Source: Stutzerimonas balearica DSM 6083
GTDB lineage: Bacteria > Pseudomonadota > Gammaproteobacteria > Pseudomonadales > Pseudomonadaceae
Reading direction: 5' to 3'
Assembly: GCF_000818015.1 (NCBI RefSeq)
Contig: NZ_CP007511.1
Coordinates: 2,986,501-3,050,500 of the forward strand
Length of the DNA stretch: 64,000 nucleotides
Positions 37,857 to 46,470 of this stretch are shown in pieces. The position numbers and the translations under genes were made by a program. Positions within the stretch are counted from its first letter, which is position 1. Every line of letters begins with the position of its first letter. The notes beneath the pieces are model-generated. The model worked only from the letters and a program-made list of their open reading frames with translations. It did not search any database and had not been told where the DNA came from.

Positions 37857-38839
37857 GGCTGCGCCTGGATGAAGGATGCCGCGGGCATCACCGCCTGCCC
37901 GGCATCGACGCTGCCGGCCAGCAGGGCGCGCAGTGCGGCGACCCGCTCGGCGTCCAGCGGCGCGGGCGTACCGGCGACAAAGGCATCGCGCAGCGCGGCG
38001 AACACCTGATCGTCGGTCGCGCGCATCAGCGGGCGGATGCCTTGCCAGGCCTGCGGGTGCTCGGCCAGTTGCCGTTTGCTCTGGTGTACCGCGCGCGCGA
38101 AGCGTTGCAACAGATCGGCGTGCTGCTCGGCCCAGGGTTGCGCAAACAGGTAACCGAGCATCGGCAGGTCTGCCTCGACGCCATTGGCCGCCAGCAATTC
38201 GCGCATGCCGAACGCCGTCCGCACGCCGCCCTCGCCACGCAAGCGCGCCGCGAAGTGCCAGAAGGTCAGCACCGCATCGAGCTGACCGCGACGCAGCGCC
38301 TGGTCGAGCAGCGGCGGCGCGGCGAACTGGACCTGGCTGCGATCCAGCGCGACGCCCTGTCGCTGCGCGGCCCGCTGCAGCAGCTGCCAGGCATAGCCGT
38401 CCGGCCCGCCGGCGACGCCGATGCGCTGGCCTGCCAGATCCGCCAGTTCGGTGATCGGGCTGTCCTCGGAGACCACCAATTCGCCCAGACGGCTGGAAAA
38501 CGGTACGAAGACCAGCGGGGCGCCGGCGGCATAACGGCCCTGCGCCCAGAGCAGGTCGCCGACGATGCCGTCCACGCTGCCGCTGATCAGCGCCAGGCGC
38601 GAGGCGGGCAGATCGGCCACCAGGCGCACCTCGAGCTCGAAGCCGTTGGCCTGGTCGAGCCCGCTGCGTTTGAGGTGGTCGAGTTCCCAGTGCGCCGTGC
38701 CGAACTGCAGCACGGCCAGGCGCAGTACTGGCCGCTCGGCAGCCATCGCCGGCAGCGCCAGGACCAGCAGGAGCAGTGCTGCGAGCCGCGACAGGCGCCG
38801 GGCAAGCAGGCTGGAGAGGAGCGATCGAATAGGCTTCAT
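37853..38839 (-). CDS. ABC substrate-binding protein, SsuA/NMT1-like
   Basis: This 328-residue periplasmic binding protein has a Sec signal (about 1-34, ending ALPAMAA). It begins its mature fold with RPVLRLAVLQFGTAHWELDHLKRSGLDQANGFELEV. DLPASRLALISGSVDGIVGDLLWA and ELADLAGQRIGVAGGPDGYAW are typical of NMT1/SsuA-like two-lobed proteins. It is the first gene of the operon. The ligand is unidentified: the N-terminal QFGTAHWELDH segment differs from alkanesulfonate binders I know. Confidence 0.88.
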   Translation of the reverse strand: MKPIRSLLSSLLARRLSRLAALLLLVLALPAMAAERPVLRLAVLQFGTAHWELDHLKRSGLDQANGFELEVRLVADLPASRLALISGSVDGIVGDLLWAQGRYAAGAPLVFVPFSSRLGELVVSEDSPITELADLAGQRIGVAGGPDGYAWQLLQRAAQRQGVALDRSQVQFAAPPLLDQALRRGQLDAVLTFWHFAARLRGEGGVRTAFGMRELLAANGVEADLPMLGYLFAQPWAEQHADLLQRFARAVHQSKRQLAEHPQAWQGIRPLMRATDDQVFAALRDAFVAGTPAPLDAERVAALRALLAGSVDAGQAVMPAASFIQAQP

Positions 38840-38917
38840 GACCGCAGCCTACGAACCCGGCCAGCGGTCACGAATAGTACTTTGGTGCCTGCCGGCTGCT
38901 GCGTTGGTCGCAGCGAC

Positions 38918-39364
38918 TCAGCTCGGCTCGGCCTCGATTCGGGCGCGCAGACGCGCCTGCAGGCGCTCGAGTTCGGCCGGCTCGGCCTTTTGCGCCGCGT
39001 GCACCGCCATGCCCTGACCGGCGTAGCGCGGCACGATGTGCATGTGGATGTGAAACACCGTCTGCCCGGCCGGCGCGCCGTTGAACTGGGCGATCTGCAC
39101 GCCGTCGGGCGCCAGCTCGGCGACGATCGCCCGGGTCAGCTGCTGAACCACGCGCATCACCTGGCACAGCGCTTCGCTGTCGACATCGAGGATGTTGCAC
39201 GCCGCCGAACGCTTGGGGATCACCAGCGTATGGCCGAAGGACTGCGGGAACAGATCGAGAAAAGCCAGTACGTCGTCGTCTTCGTAGAGCTTGTAGCACG
39301 GTGCTTCGCCGCGAATGATCTGGGCGAAGATGTTCTGCGCGTCGTAGGTCGTGGTCAGGGACAC
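38918..39364 (-). CDS. HIT-family nucleotide hydrolase/transferase
   Basis: The start is GTG 39364, preceded by GGAGA, giving 148 residues. The histidine triad HIHMHIVPR has His105, His107 and His109; His107 is the likely nucleophile by analogy. NIFAQIIRGEAPCYKLYEDDDVLAFLD is the Hint-branch N-terminus, and the C-terminal helix is basic and coiled. Hint-type enzymes hydrolyse nucleoside phosphoramidates or aminoacyl-adenylates. It appears monocistronic, separated by 78 bp from the ABC operon and divergent from the M20 peptidase gene. Confidence 0.92.
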   Translation of the reverse strand: MSLTTTYDAQNIFAQIIRGEAPCYKLYEDDDVLAFLDLFPQSFGHTLVIPKRSAACNILDVDSEALCQVMRVVQQLTRAIVAELAPDGVQIAQFNGAPAGQTVFHIHMHIVPRYAGQGMAVHAAQKAEPAELERLQARLRARIEAEPS

Positions 39365-39489
39365 CTGAGTTCTCCGGCAAGTCAAAACGCAGACCTTAGC
39401 ACTCTGCGCCCGAGGGAGCCGCCCGGAGGAACGTTGTGATGCCCGCAGCGCTCTGAATTGCATCACCCCCGCGATCCGAGGTCTTGCCG

Positions 39490-40734
39490 ATGTATCTGCG
39501 CGCCGTCACCCCGCTTGCCGCCGCCATCGCACTTTGCCTGTCACCTTTGACCGGCCAGGCCGCCGAACTCCAACCGGCCGAGCTGCTGGCGCAGGCCAAG
39601 GCCGAGCAACCGGCCTACCTCGAGACCGTCAAACAACTGGTCGCGGTGGATACCGGAACCGGCCAGCAAGCAGGCCTGAGCACGGTCAGCCAGATGCTGG
39701 TCGAACGCCTGAAGGCGCTCGGCGCCGAGGTCAGCAGCCGCCCGGCCACCCCCTCGGCCGGCGACAACATCGTCGGCACGCTGAAGGGCCAGGGCAGCAA
39801 GGACTTTCTGCTGATGGTCCACTACGACACCGTGTTCGCCGAGGGCACCGCCGCCGAGCGCCCCTTCCGCATCGACGATTCGCGCGCCTACGGGCCGGGC
39901 GTGGCCGATGCCAAGGGCGGTGTGGCGATGATCCTGCACGCGCTCGAGCTGCTGCGCGACCAGCAGTTCGACGACTACGGCACGATCACGGTGCTGTTCA
40001 ACCCGGACGAGGAAATGGGCTCCAAGGGTTCCAAGTCCATCATCGCCGAGCTGGCCCGCCAGCACGATTACGTCTTCTCCTACGAGCCGCCGGATCGCGA
40101 TGCCGTGACCACCGCGACCAACGGCATCAACGCCGTGATGCTGGAGGTCAGGGGCAAGTCGTCCCACGCCGGGTCGGCGCCGGAGGACGGTCGCAACGCC
40201 GTCATGGAGCTGGCGCACCAGCTGACCCAGCTCAGGGACCTGGGCGATGCGGACAAGGGCACCACGGTCAACTGGACCCTGATCGACGGCGGCGAGAAGC
40301 GCAACATCATCCCGGACCAGGCGACCGCCGAGGCCGACATGCGCTACTCGGACATCAGCGAGACCGAGCGGGTGCTCGCCGACGGCCGTCGCATCATCGA
40401 GAACCGGCTGATCGACGACACCCGCGTGGAGCTGCGCATCGACAAGGGGCGCCCACCGCTGGCCGACAATCCCGGCTCCCGACGCCTGGCCGAAACCGCA
40501 CAGCGCCTGTATGGCGAGATCGATCAGGACATCGAGCCGATCGCCATGCGCTTCGGCACCGATGCCGGCTATGCCTATGTCCCCGACAGCGACAAGCCCG
40601 CCGTGCTGGAAACCATGGGCGTGGTCGGCGCCGGGCTGCATTCGGAGGACGAGTACCTGGAGCTGGCCAGCATCGCGCCGCGGCTGTACCTGACCACCGC
40701 GATGATCCGCGCGCTGTCGACCGACGCGCCCTAG
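39490..40734 (+). CDS. M20 metallopeptidase, glutamate carboxypeptidase (CPG2)-like
   Basis: This 414-residue enzyme starts at ATG 39490 (GAGGT upstream) with a signal peptide, MYLRAVTPLAAAIALCLSPLTGQAA, so it acts in the periplasm. Di-zinc ligands are visible as His in MVHYDTVF, Asp in GPGVADAKGG, the Glu pair in NPDEEMGS and His in GAGLHSEDEYLE; the dimerisation lid contains SSHAGSAPEDGRNA. It resembles carboxypeptidase G2, which removes C-terminal glutamate from folates and peptides. Substrate range is inferred. It is transcribed alone. Confidence 0.9.
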   Translation: MYLRAVTPLAAAIALCLSPLTGQAAELQPAELLAQAKAEQPAYLETVKQLVAVDTGTGQQAGLSTVSQMLVERLKALGAEVSSRPATPSAGDNIVGTLKGQGSKDFLLMVHYDTVFAEGTAAERPFRIDDSRAYGPGVADAKGGVAMILHALELLRDQQFDDYGTITVLFNPDEEMGSKGSKSIIAELARQHDYVFSYEPPDRDAVTTATNGINAVMLEVRGKSSHAGSAPEDGRNAVMELAHQLTQLRDLGDADKGTTVNWTLIDGGEKRNIIPDQATAEADMRYSDISETERVLADGRRIIENRLIDDTRVELRIDKGRPPLADNPGSRRLAETAQRLYGEIDQDIEPIAMRFGTDAGYAYVPDSDKPAVLETMGVVGAGLHSEDEYLELASIAPRLYLTTAMIRALSTDAP

Positions 40735-40854
40735 CGGGCCGCCCGGCGCGCATGCGCAGGCGTGCCGAGCGAACGCGGCCGGGCAACCGGCGCGAGCCAG
40801 ACGGCATCGGCTGAGGCACAATCGTCGCTTCGCCAGCGCCAGAGAGGAACGCGC

Positions 40855-41559
40855 ATGCACCTGGCCCGAATCGACCACCTGCTCATCGGCAAGGCCGTCC
40901 CCTACACCCGCCCCGGCACCAGCAGCGCCATCGCCAAGGCGCCGGTCGCCGGGCCGCTACGCGCCGGCGCCTATGGCCTGGCCGGCGACGAGCAGGGCGA
41001 CCTGCGCGTGCATGGCGGCCTCGACAAGGCGATCCACCACTATCCGCGCGAGCACTATCGGCACTGGCAGGCGCGGCTCGGCAAGCACGCGCTGCTCGAG
41101 TCGCCCGGCGCTTTTGGCGAGAACATCAGCACCTGCGGGCTTGCCGAGGCCGACCTCTGTCTGGGCGATGTGCTGCGCTGCGGCGAGGCGCTGCTGCAGG
41201 TCACCCAGAGCCGCCAGCCGTGCTGGAAGCTCAACGAGCGCTTCGGCGTACATGACATGGCCGCGCAGGTCCAGCAGAGCGGCATGACCGGCTGGTATTA
41301 CCGGGTGCTGGTGCCCGGCCTGCTGGAACCGGGCCAGGCGCTGCGGCTGGAGGACCGAGCGCACCCCGACTGGCCGCTGTCGCGGATTCTCGAGCTGCTC
41401 TACCAGCGCACGCTGGACATCCCCGCCCTCGAACGCCTGAGCGAACTGCCGCTGGTGCCATCCTGGCGCAAGCTGGTCGAGCGGCGACTACGCCAGCGCC
41501 AGGTCGAAGACTGGAGCAAACGCCTCTACGGCCGCGAATCGGGCGCCGCTACGCGGTAG
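40855..41559 (+). CDS. MOSC-domain protein, YiiM-like
   Basis: The 234-residue protein starts at ATG 40855 after AGAGAGGAACGC. The MOSC core (about 25-165) includes GLAGDEQGDLRVHGGLDKAIHHYPREHY and SPGAFGENISTCG. The conserved cysteine lies in TQSRQPCWKLNERFG and probably binds molybdenum cofactor. YiiM acts as a reductase of N-hydroxylated compounds together with an electron-transfer partner. A C-terminal 3-alpha extension (about 170-225) matches YiiM proteins. No partner reductase is nearby. Confidence 0.9.
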   Translation: MHLARIDHLLIGKAVPYTRPGTSSAIAKAPVAGPLRAGAYGLAGDEQGDLRVHGGLDKAIHHYPREHYRHWQARLGKHALLESPGAFGENISTCGLAEADLCLGDVLRCGEALLQVTQSRQPCWKLNERFGVHDMAAQVQQSGMTGWYYRVLVPGLLEPGQALRLEDRAHPDWPLSRILELLYQRTLDIPALERLSELPLVPSWRKLVERRLRQRQVEDWSKRLYGRESGAATR

Positions 41560-41620
41560 GCGAACGCGAGCGCCACAGGTATCTTCTGCAGCCCTCGCCT
41601 CCACTCAGGTATCGACCAGC

Positions 41621-42172
41621 ATGCTTCGCCCCGTTCTGCTCTGCGCCCTGGCGCTGTCCTGCTCGTCGCTGCGAGCCGAGGTCCAGGTCCTGCCGGTGCA
41701 GCGCCAGAGTGGGCCGGTGCTCGTTGCCCGGGTGACCGAGCAGATCGCGGCGGGCGACTACGAAGCACTGCTCAAGGGCCTCACCGCACACCCGGGACGC
41801 TACACGCGCAAGCTGCTGGTGCTCGACAACATCGGCGGCAGCGTCAGCGAGGCCATGCGCATGGGCCGCCTGCTGCGCGAGACCGGCTTCGACGCCGTGA
41901 TCCCGCCCGAGGCGCTCTGCCAGGGCAGCTGCGTTTACCTGCTGGCGGCCGGCCGCCAGCGCACGGTGCGCGGCCACGTGGCGCTGCAGCGGCCGTTCGG
42001 CGGCGACGGCGAGTCGCTCCAGCCGAATCGCCAGCGCCTGCGCCAGAGCCCGCAGGCCTACCTGCGCCAGATGGGCGTCGCCCCGTCGCTGGCCGCCGAT
42101 ATTCAGCGCGTCGAGCCGGGCCGCCTGCGCCTGCTGAGCCGTCGGGACCTGCGCCGCTACCGGCTGGACTGA
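41621..42172 (+). CDS. Periplasmic ClpP/crotonase-fold-like protein
   Basis: The 183-residue protein has a Sec signal (MLLRP-type start MLRPVLLCALALSCSSLRA). The mature domain carries LLVLDNIGGSVSEAMRMGRLLRETGFDAVIPPEALCQGSCVYLLAAG, the pattern of COG3904-type periplasmic proteins with a ClpP-like fold. Here Gly-Gly forms the oxyanion segment, and the Gly-Ser-Cys strand holds the position of the catalytic serine. Proteolytic activity is unproven, and the usual His-Arg-Pro motif reads LQRPF here, so the histidine appears lost. Confidence 0.7.
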   Translation: MLRPVLLCALALSCSSLRAEVQVLPVQRQSGPVLVARVTEQIAAGDYEALLKGLTAHPGRYTRKLLVLDNIGGSVSEAMRMGRLLRETGFDAVIPPEALCQGSCVYLLAAGRQRTVRGHVALQRPFGGDGESLQPNRQRLRQSPQAYLRQMGVAPSLAADIQRVEPGRLRLLSRRDLRRYRLD

Positions 42173-42299
42173 GCCGGCCCCGCCGCGCTGACCACTGGTC
42201 GGCCACCCGCGCCGAGTGCAGCCGCAGGGCTACGCTTTCCAGCCTGAACGCCGGGCAGCCGGATCGCCCGGGCATGCGCAACCCAGTCAGGAGCGGCAC

Positions 42300-42725
42300 A
42301 TGAAGATCTGCATCTACCTCACCTTCGACGGCCAGACCCGCGAGGCCTTCACCCGTTACCAGGAGGTGCTCGGCGGCACCCTGCAGCTGATGACCTTTGC
42401 CGAGGCCCCGGCCAGCGAAGGCTTCGACCCGCAGCAATTCGGCGAACGCATCATGCATGCCTGCCTGAACGTCGGCAGCTACGCGCTGATGGCTTCGGAC
42501 ACCATGCCCGGCGAGCTGTGCGGCGGCGAGCCCTACCAGGGCATCAAGGGCTGCTCGATCACCCTGAACCCGGACAGCGTCGCCGAAGGCGAGCGCCTGT
42601 TCAACGCGCTGGGCGAAGGCGGACAGGTGACGATGCCGTTCGAGAAGACCTTCTGGGCCGAACGCTTCGGCATGCTGACCGATCGCTTCGGCGTGTCCTG
42701 GATGGTGAACTGCGAAACGGCCTGA
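42300..42725 (+). CDS. VOC-family protein, PhnB-like
   Basis: The 141-residue protein starts at ATG 42300 after CAGGAG. It begins MKICIYLTFDGQTREAFTRYQEVLGGTLQLMTF and continues IMHACLNVGSYALMASDTMP, with GCSITLNPDSVAEGERLFNALGEGGQVTMPFEKTFWAERFGMLTDRFGVSWM at the end. These are the motifs of the PhnB/YjdN 3-demethylubiquinone-like subgroup of the vicinal-oxygen-chelate fold. The enzyme reaction is unknown for most members. It appears monocistronic, convergent with the TauE/SafE gene. Confidence 0.9.
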   Translation: MKICIYLTFDGQTREAFTRYQEVLGGTLQLMTFAEAPASEGFDPQQFGERIMHACLNVGSYALMASDTMPGELCGGEPYQGIKGCSITLNPDSVAEGERLFNALGEGGQVTMPFEKTFWAERFGMLTDRFGVSWMVNCETA

Positions 42726-42880
42726 GCCGGATGCCGGAAGGCCTGCCTGCGGGCAGCGCCTCGGGGCACCGGCCCCGTTGGACGCGAGCGGCCTGGCCGT
42801 GAGCCGACAACCGAACCTTGCCAGCCCCGCCCCAACCGCCAAGCCTCACGATCGCCGCGCCGCGGGCGGCGCTCGATAGT

Positions 42881-43663
42881 TCAGATCAGCTTGTAGCCGA
42901 TCGCCGCCAGCATGATCGCCAGGCAAGGGCGCAGCACCTCGTCCGACACGCGGCCGGACAGGTGGCTGCCGAAGTAGATGCCCGGCAGCGAGCCCATCAG
43001 CAGGTAGGCGAGAATCGTCCAGTCCATGTTGCCCATCCCGGCATGGCCGAGCCCGGCCACGAGCGTCAGCGGTACCGCATGGGCGATCTCGGTGCCGACC
43101 AGGCGGCGTGTGGTCAGCAGTGGGTAGAGGAAGAACAGCGCCACCGTGCCCAGGGCTCCGGCGCCGATGGAGGTCAGGGTGACCATCGCGCCCAGTACGG
43201 CGCCAACCAGCACCGTGAGCCCGTTCAATCGGCGCGCAGTCAGGCGCTTCTTCGAGCCGGACAGGCGCGCGGCGATGTCGAGCAGGCGTCGCTTGAACAG
43301 TACCGCCAGGGCGGTGAACACCAGCACCACGCCAAGCGACTGCTTGATCACGGCGTTGAGCGCCTCCTGGTCGGCCTGCAGCCACTGCAGGAACCACAGC
43401 GTCAGCCCGGCCGCCGGCAGGCTGCCGAGGGCGAGCCAGCCGGTGATGCCCCAGTCGATGTTGCGGTTCTTCTGGTGGACCCAGACACCGCCAGCCTTGG
43501 TGATCGCGGCATAGAGCAGGTCGGTGCCCACCGCCGCGGCCGGGTTGACGCCAAACCAGAGCAGGATCGGTGTCATCAGCGAGCCGCCACCCACCCCGGT
43601 CATGCCGACGATAAAGCCGACCACCAGACCCGCAATGACGAAACCCAGAACACCGAAATCCAT
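42881..43663 (-). CDS. TauE/SafE-family anion exporter
   Basis: The 260-residue, eight-helix membrane protein opens with VLGFVIAGLVVGFIVGMTGVGGGSLMTPILLWFGVNPAAAVGTDLLYAAITK, the first TauE/SafE repeat. A second copy, AGLGHAGMGNMDWTILAYLLMGSLPGIYFGSHLS, follows near 195-230. The family exports sulfite, sulfoacetate or related anions. It is divergent from rnz across a very AT-rich 194-bp region that probably contains its promoter. No sulfur-assimilation genes are adjacent, so the substrate is not assigned. Confidence 0.9.
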   Translation of the reverse strand: MDFGVLGFVIAGLVVGFIVGMTGVGGGSLMTPILLWFGVNPAAAVGTDLLYAAITKAGGVWVHQKNRNIDWGITGWLALGSLPAAGLTLWFLQWLQADQEALNAVIKQSLGVVLVFTALAVLFKRRLLDIAARLSGSKKRLTARRLNGLTVLVGAVLGAMVTLTSIGAGALGTVALFFLYPLLTTRRLVGTEIAHAVPLTLVAGLGHAGMGNMDWTILAYLLMGSLPGIYFGSHLSGRVSDEVLRPCLAIMLAAIGYKLI

Positions 43664-43857
43664 CGTCTTACCCCGGAAGGCCCACCGGGGCCGTGTCGAT
43701 GGCGGGCAGCATAACGGCCAGAAATAGCGATGTTTAATATAAATTCGGACTTTCTTATAAGCGAAAAGATATAAGCCACGCCGCCCGGCGCTATCACGGA
43801 CTTATCGCCCGGCAATCGGCTCGGACATACTGAGACGTCTGCTTTCGGAGCCCACCC
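43664..43857. promoter_or_regulatory. AT-rich divergent promoter region
   Basis: Between tauE-like (minus) and rnz (plus), bases about 43727-43776 are markedly AT-rich against a GC-rich background. They contain the dyad TTTCTTATAAGCGAAA (43751-43766) around CTTATAAG. This suggests promoters and possibly an operator; no specific regulator is identified. Confidence 0.45.
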
Positions 43858-44853
43858 GTGGACCTGCTATTTCTCGGAACTTCCTCGGCCACCCCGACGC
43901 GTGCCCGCAACGTCAGCGCCACCGCGCTGCTCGACGACAGCGGCAAGGGCTGGTACCTGATCGACTGCGGCGAAGGCACCCAGCACCGGCTGTTGCGCAC
44001 GCCGCTGAGCCTGCACGGCCTGCGCGCCCTGTTCATCACCCACGTGCATGGCGATCACTGCTACGGCCTGCCCGGCCTGCTGGCCAGCGCCGGCATGGCG
44101 CGACGCGAGGAACCGCTCGATATCGTCGCACCGGCCGCCATCGAGGCCTGGTTACGCGCCACCTTCGACATGAGCCGCACCGCCCTGCCCTTCGAGCTGC
44201 GCTTCCACCCCGTGGAAACGCTCGAGCAGTGGCGCAGCCCGCAGCTGCATGTCGAGCCGGCCGAGCTCTCTCACCGGGTGCCGTGCTACGGCTATCGCTT
44301 CACCGAAGCGCGTCCCGATCCAAAGCTGGCCATCGACCGGCTGGAACGCGACGGCATTCCACGCGGGCCGCTGTGGGGACAGCTGGCGCGCGGCCACGAC
44401 ATCGAATTAGACGGACGCACGCTGCGCAGCGAACGCTATCTCGACTTCGCCCGCGCGCCTCGGCGCATCGTCATCGGCGGCGACAACGACCGTCCCGAGC
44501 TGCTCGCCAGAGCCTGCGAAGGCGCCCAGGTGCTGGTGCACGAGGCGACCTACACCGAGGCGCTGGTGCATGCCACCGGCAACCCCTTTGGTCACAGCAC
44601 CGCCGCGCAGGTGGCGACCTTTGCCGAGCAGGCCAACCTGCCGAACCTGGTGCTTACTCACTTCAGCGCGCGCTATCAGCCCGGTGGGCGCGCCGGGCGC
44701 TCGGTCGAAGACATCCGCAGCGAAGCGGCCCGCCATTACCGCGGGCAGCTGTTCCTGGCACAGGATTTCCTGCATCTGAAACTGCGCAAGGATGGCGCGC
44801 TGGAGGTCGCCGAGACCACAGCGGCCGCGGCACCGGCCGCTGCACCGGCCTGA
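43858..44853 (+). CDS. rnz: Ribonuclease Z (MBL fold)
   Basis: The start is GTG 43858, preceded by CGGAG, giving 331 residues. The metallo-beta-lactamase zinc motif THVHGDHCYGLPGLL (His62, His64, Asp66, His67) is intact. LLFLGTSSATPTRARN is the RNase Z N-terminus, with GGDNDRPE, HEATY, HSTAAQVATFAEQANLPNLVLTHFSARY downstream. RNase Z trims tRNA 3' trailers. The alanine-rich C-terminal tail (ETTAAAAPAAAPA) is not conserved. It converges on the LysE gene, with only 1 bp between their stops. Confidence 0.93.
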   Translation: MDLLFLGTSSATPTRARNVSATALLDDSGKGWYLIDCGEGTQHRLLRTPLSLHGLRALFITHVHGDHCYGLPGLLASAGMARREEPLDIVAPAAIEAWLRATFDMSRTALPFELRFHPVETLEQWRSPQLHVEPAELSHRVPCYGYRFTEARPDPKLAIDRLERDGIPRGPLWGQLARGHDIELDGRTLRSERYLDFARAPRRIVIGGDNDRPELLARACEGAQVLVHEATYTEALVHATGNPFGHSTAAQVATFAEQANLPNLVLTHFSARYQPGGRAGRSVEDIRSEAARHYRGQLFLAQDFLHLKLRKDGALEVAETTAAAAPAAAPA

Positions 44854-44854
44854 G

Positions 44855-45451
44855 TCAGCGCAGCAGCGCCAGCCAGGTCGAGGCCAGGAGCAGCAGCGCC
44901 AGCAAGCGGTTGAGCCAGCGCAATCGCCGCGGCGAGCGCAGCAGGCGCGCGCTGCCGGCGCCGAGCATGGCCCACAGGCTCATGCACGGCAGCGCCATGA
45001 GCAGAAAGATCAACGACAGCTGCATGACCCGTGCGCTCCTGTCGGGCGCACCGACCGCGAACACCCCGACCACCGCGACGGCCATCATCCATACCTTGGG
45101 GTTCACCGCCTGCAGCAGCGCGGCACCGCCCGGCCCCAGCTTGGCGCGCCCGGCCCCCGGGGCCAGCGGCTCGGCCGCGCCGCGCCATAGCGTCCAGGCC
45201 AGCCAGCTGAGCCACAGCGCACCGAGCAGGCTCAGCGCCCGCTGAATCTGCGGATAGCGCAGCAGCACCTCGCCCAGGCCCAGGCCAACCGCCAGCACGA
45301 TCAGCGCCGCGGCCAGGCAGGCGCCGAGGACCAGCGGCAAGGTGGCGCGCAGGCCGAAGCGCGCGCCGTGGCTGAGCATCAGGATATTGGTCGGCCCCGG
45401 CGTCAGGGTGGCGACCAGGGCGAACAGCACGAAGGGCAACAGGGACGGCAT
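44855..45451 (-). CDS. LysE-family amino-acid exporter
   Basis: The 198-residue protein starts at ATG 45451 after GGAGGG. It has about six helices and the hallmark FALVATLTPGPTNILMLSHGARFGLRATLPLVLGACLAAALI, with VNPKVWMMAVAVVGVFAVG as second motif. LysE/RhtB exporters remove excess amino acids or their analogues. The AraC-type regulator gene 96 bp upstream on the same strand is a frequent companion and probably controls it. The amino acid transported cannot be assigned. Confidence 0.9.
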   Translation of the reverse strand: MPSLLPFVLFALVATLTPGPTNILMLSHGARFGLRATLPLVLGACLAAALIVLAVGLGLGEVLLRYPQIQRALSLLGALWLSWLAWTLWRGAAEPLAPGAGRAKLGPGGAALLQAVNPKVWMMAVAVVGVFAVGAPDRSARVMQLSLIFLLMALPCMSLWAMLGAGSARLLRSPRRLRWLNRLLALLLLASTWLALLR

Positions 45452-45547
45452 TGCGTCAGTCCCTCCGGCCGGTGATCGAGCGCTTGCAGCAAAACATGAC
45501 GGGCTCCTGCGGATACGGGAAGCCTCATGCTCGCCGGCCATGCACCG

Positions 45548-46387
45548 TCAGTCTGGAAGCTTTGAGCAGCGGCGCCGATAGTCGGCCGGCGTCAGCCGAT
45601 AGGCGCGGCGGAACCAGCGGCCCAGGTGGCTCTGGTCGGCGAAACCCAGCGCACAGGCGACCGCCGCCGGGCTGTCGCCGCGCGCCAGCTGCTGACGCGC
45701 CTTGGCCAGGCGCAGCTGGATGAGGTAGGCGTGCGGCGCCAGGCCAAAGGCACTCTTGAAGGCGCGGCTGAGGCGGAAGCGATCCACGCCGCAGACCGCG
45801 GCGAGATCGTCGAGACCGATGTCGCGGTCGACGTGGGCATGCAGGTAATCGCGCGCCCGCTGCGCCACCAGCGGCAGACGCGGGTCGGGATTGACCCGAC
45901 GGCGCCAGTGAAGATGGCCGGTCATGCTGGCGAGCAGATCGTCGAGGGCACTCTGCCGGACGATGCGCAGATCGCGCTCATGCAGGGCATGAAAGGCGCG
46001 GAAGATGGTCGCGGCCAGCTGCCGATCGGTGCTCAGGGTGTCGGCGAAGCTGGGCTGGCTATCGGCCGGCGCATGCTCGAACAGCGCGTGCAACTCGCGC
46101 TCGAGCCACTGCGGGTCGAGGTAGAGCATCGAATAGGTGAAGCCCTCATCGGTGGGCGCATGGCCGTCGTGCAGCTCGCCAGGCTCGAGCAGGATGACCT
46201 TGCCGGGCGTACTGAGATGTTTCACCCGCCGGCAGTGGAATTGCTGCACGCCCTGCTCGGTCACTCCGACCAGAAAGCTCTCATGCCAGTGCGGGTCATA
46301 GGCATGGCCGCGAAAATGCGCACGAATCGACTCGATGCCGGTATCGGCATCCTGCGCGAGGTCGATCCAGTTGAGCCTGTCCACCAT
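45548..46387 (-). CDS. AraC-family transcriptional regulator
   Basis: The start ATG 46387 has GGAAGG upstream; GTG 46420 would add 11 residues and is less likely. The 279-residue protein has an N-terminal cupin ligand domain (about 15-120, HAYDPHWHESFLVGVTEQGVQQFHCRR). A C-terminal pair of HTH motifs (about 170-270) contains IGLDDLAAVCGVDRFRLSRAFKSAFGLAPHAYL and ALGFADQSHLGRWFRRAYRLTPADYR. It probably senses an amino acid and activates the LysE exporter gene next to it; this is inference from position. Confidence 0.9.
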   Translation of the reverse strand: MVDRLNWIDLAQDADTGIESIRAHFRGHAYDPHWHESFLVGVTEQGVQQFHCRRVKHLSTPGKVILLEPGELHDGHAPTDEGFTYSMLYLDPQWLERELHALFEHAPADSQPSFADTLSTDRQLAATIFRAFHALHERDLRIVRQSALDDLLASMTGHLHWRRRVNPDPRLPLVAQRARDYLHAHVDRDIGLDDLAAVCGVDRFRLSRAFKSAFGLAPHAYLIQLRLAKARQQLARGDSPAAVACALGFADQSHLGRWFRRAYRLTPADYRRRCSKLPD

Positions 46388-46470
46388 GCCTTCCAGCCCG
46401 TGCGTCCGAGTATTCGGCACCTTAGTCCATCCGGCTGGCCGCGCTTAGAACGTTTGTGCAGCCCGCGCAC

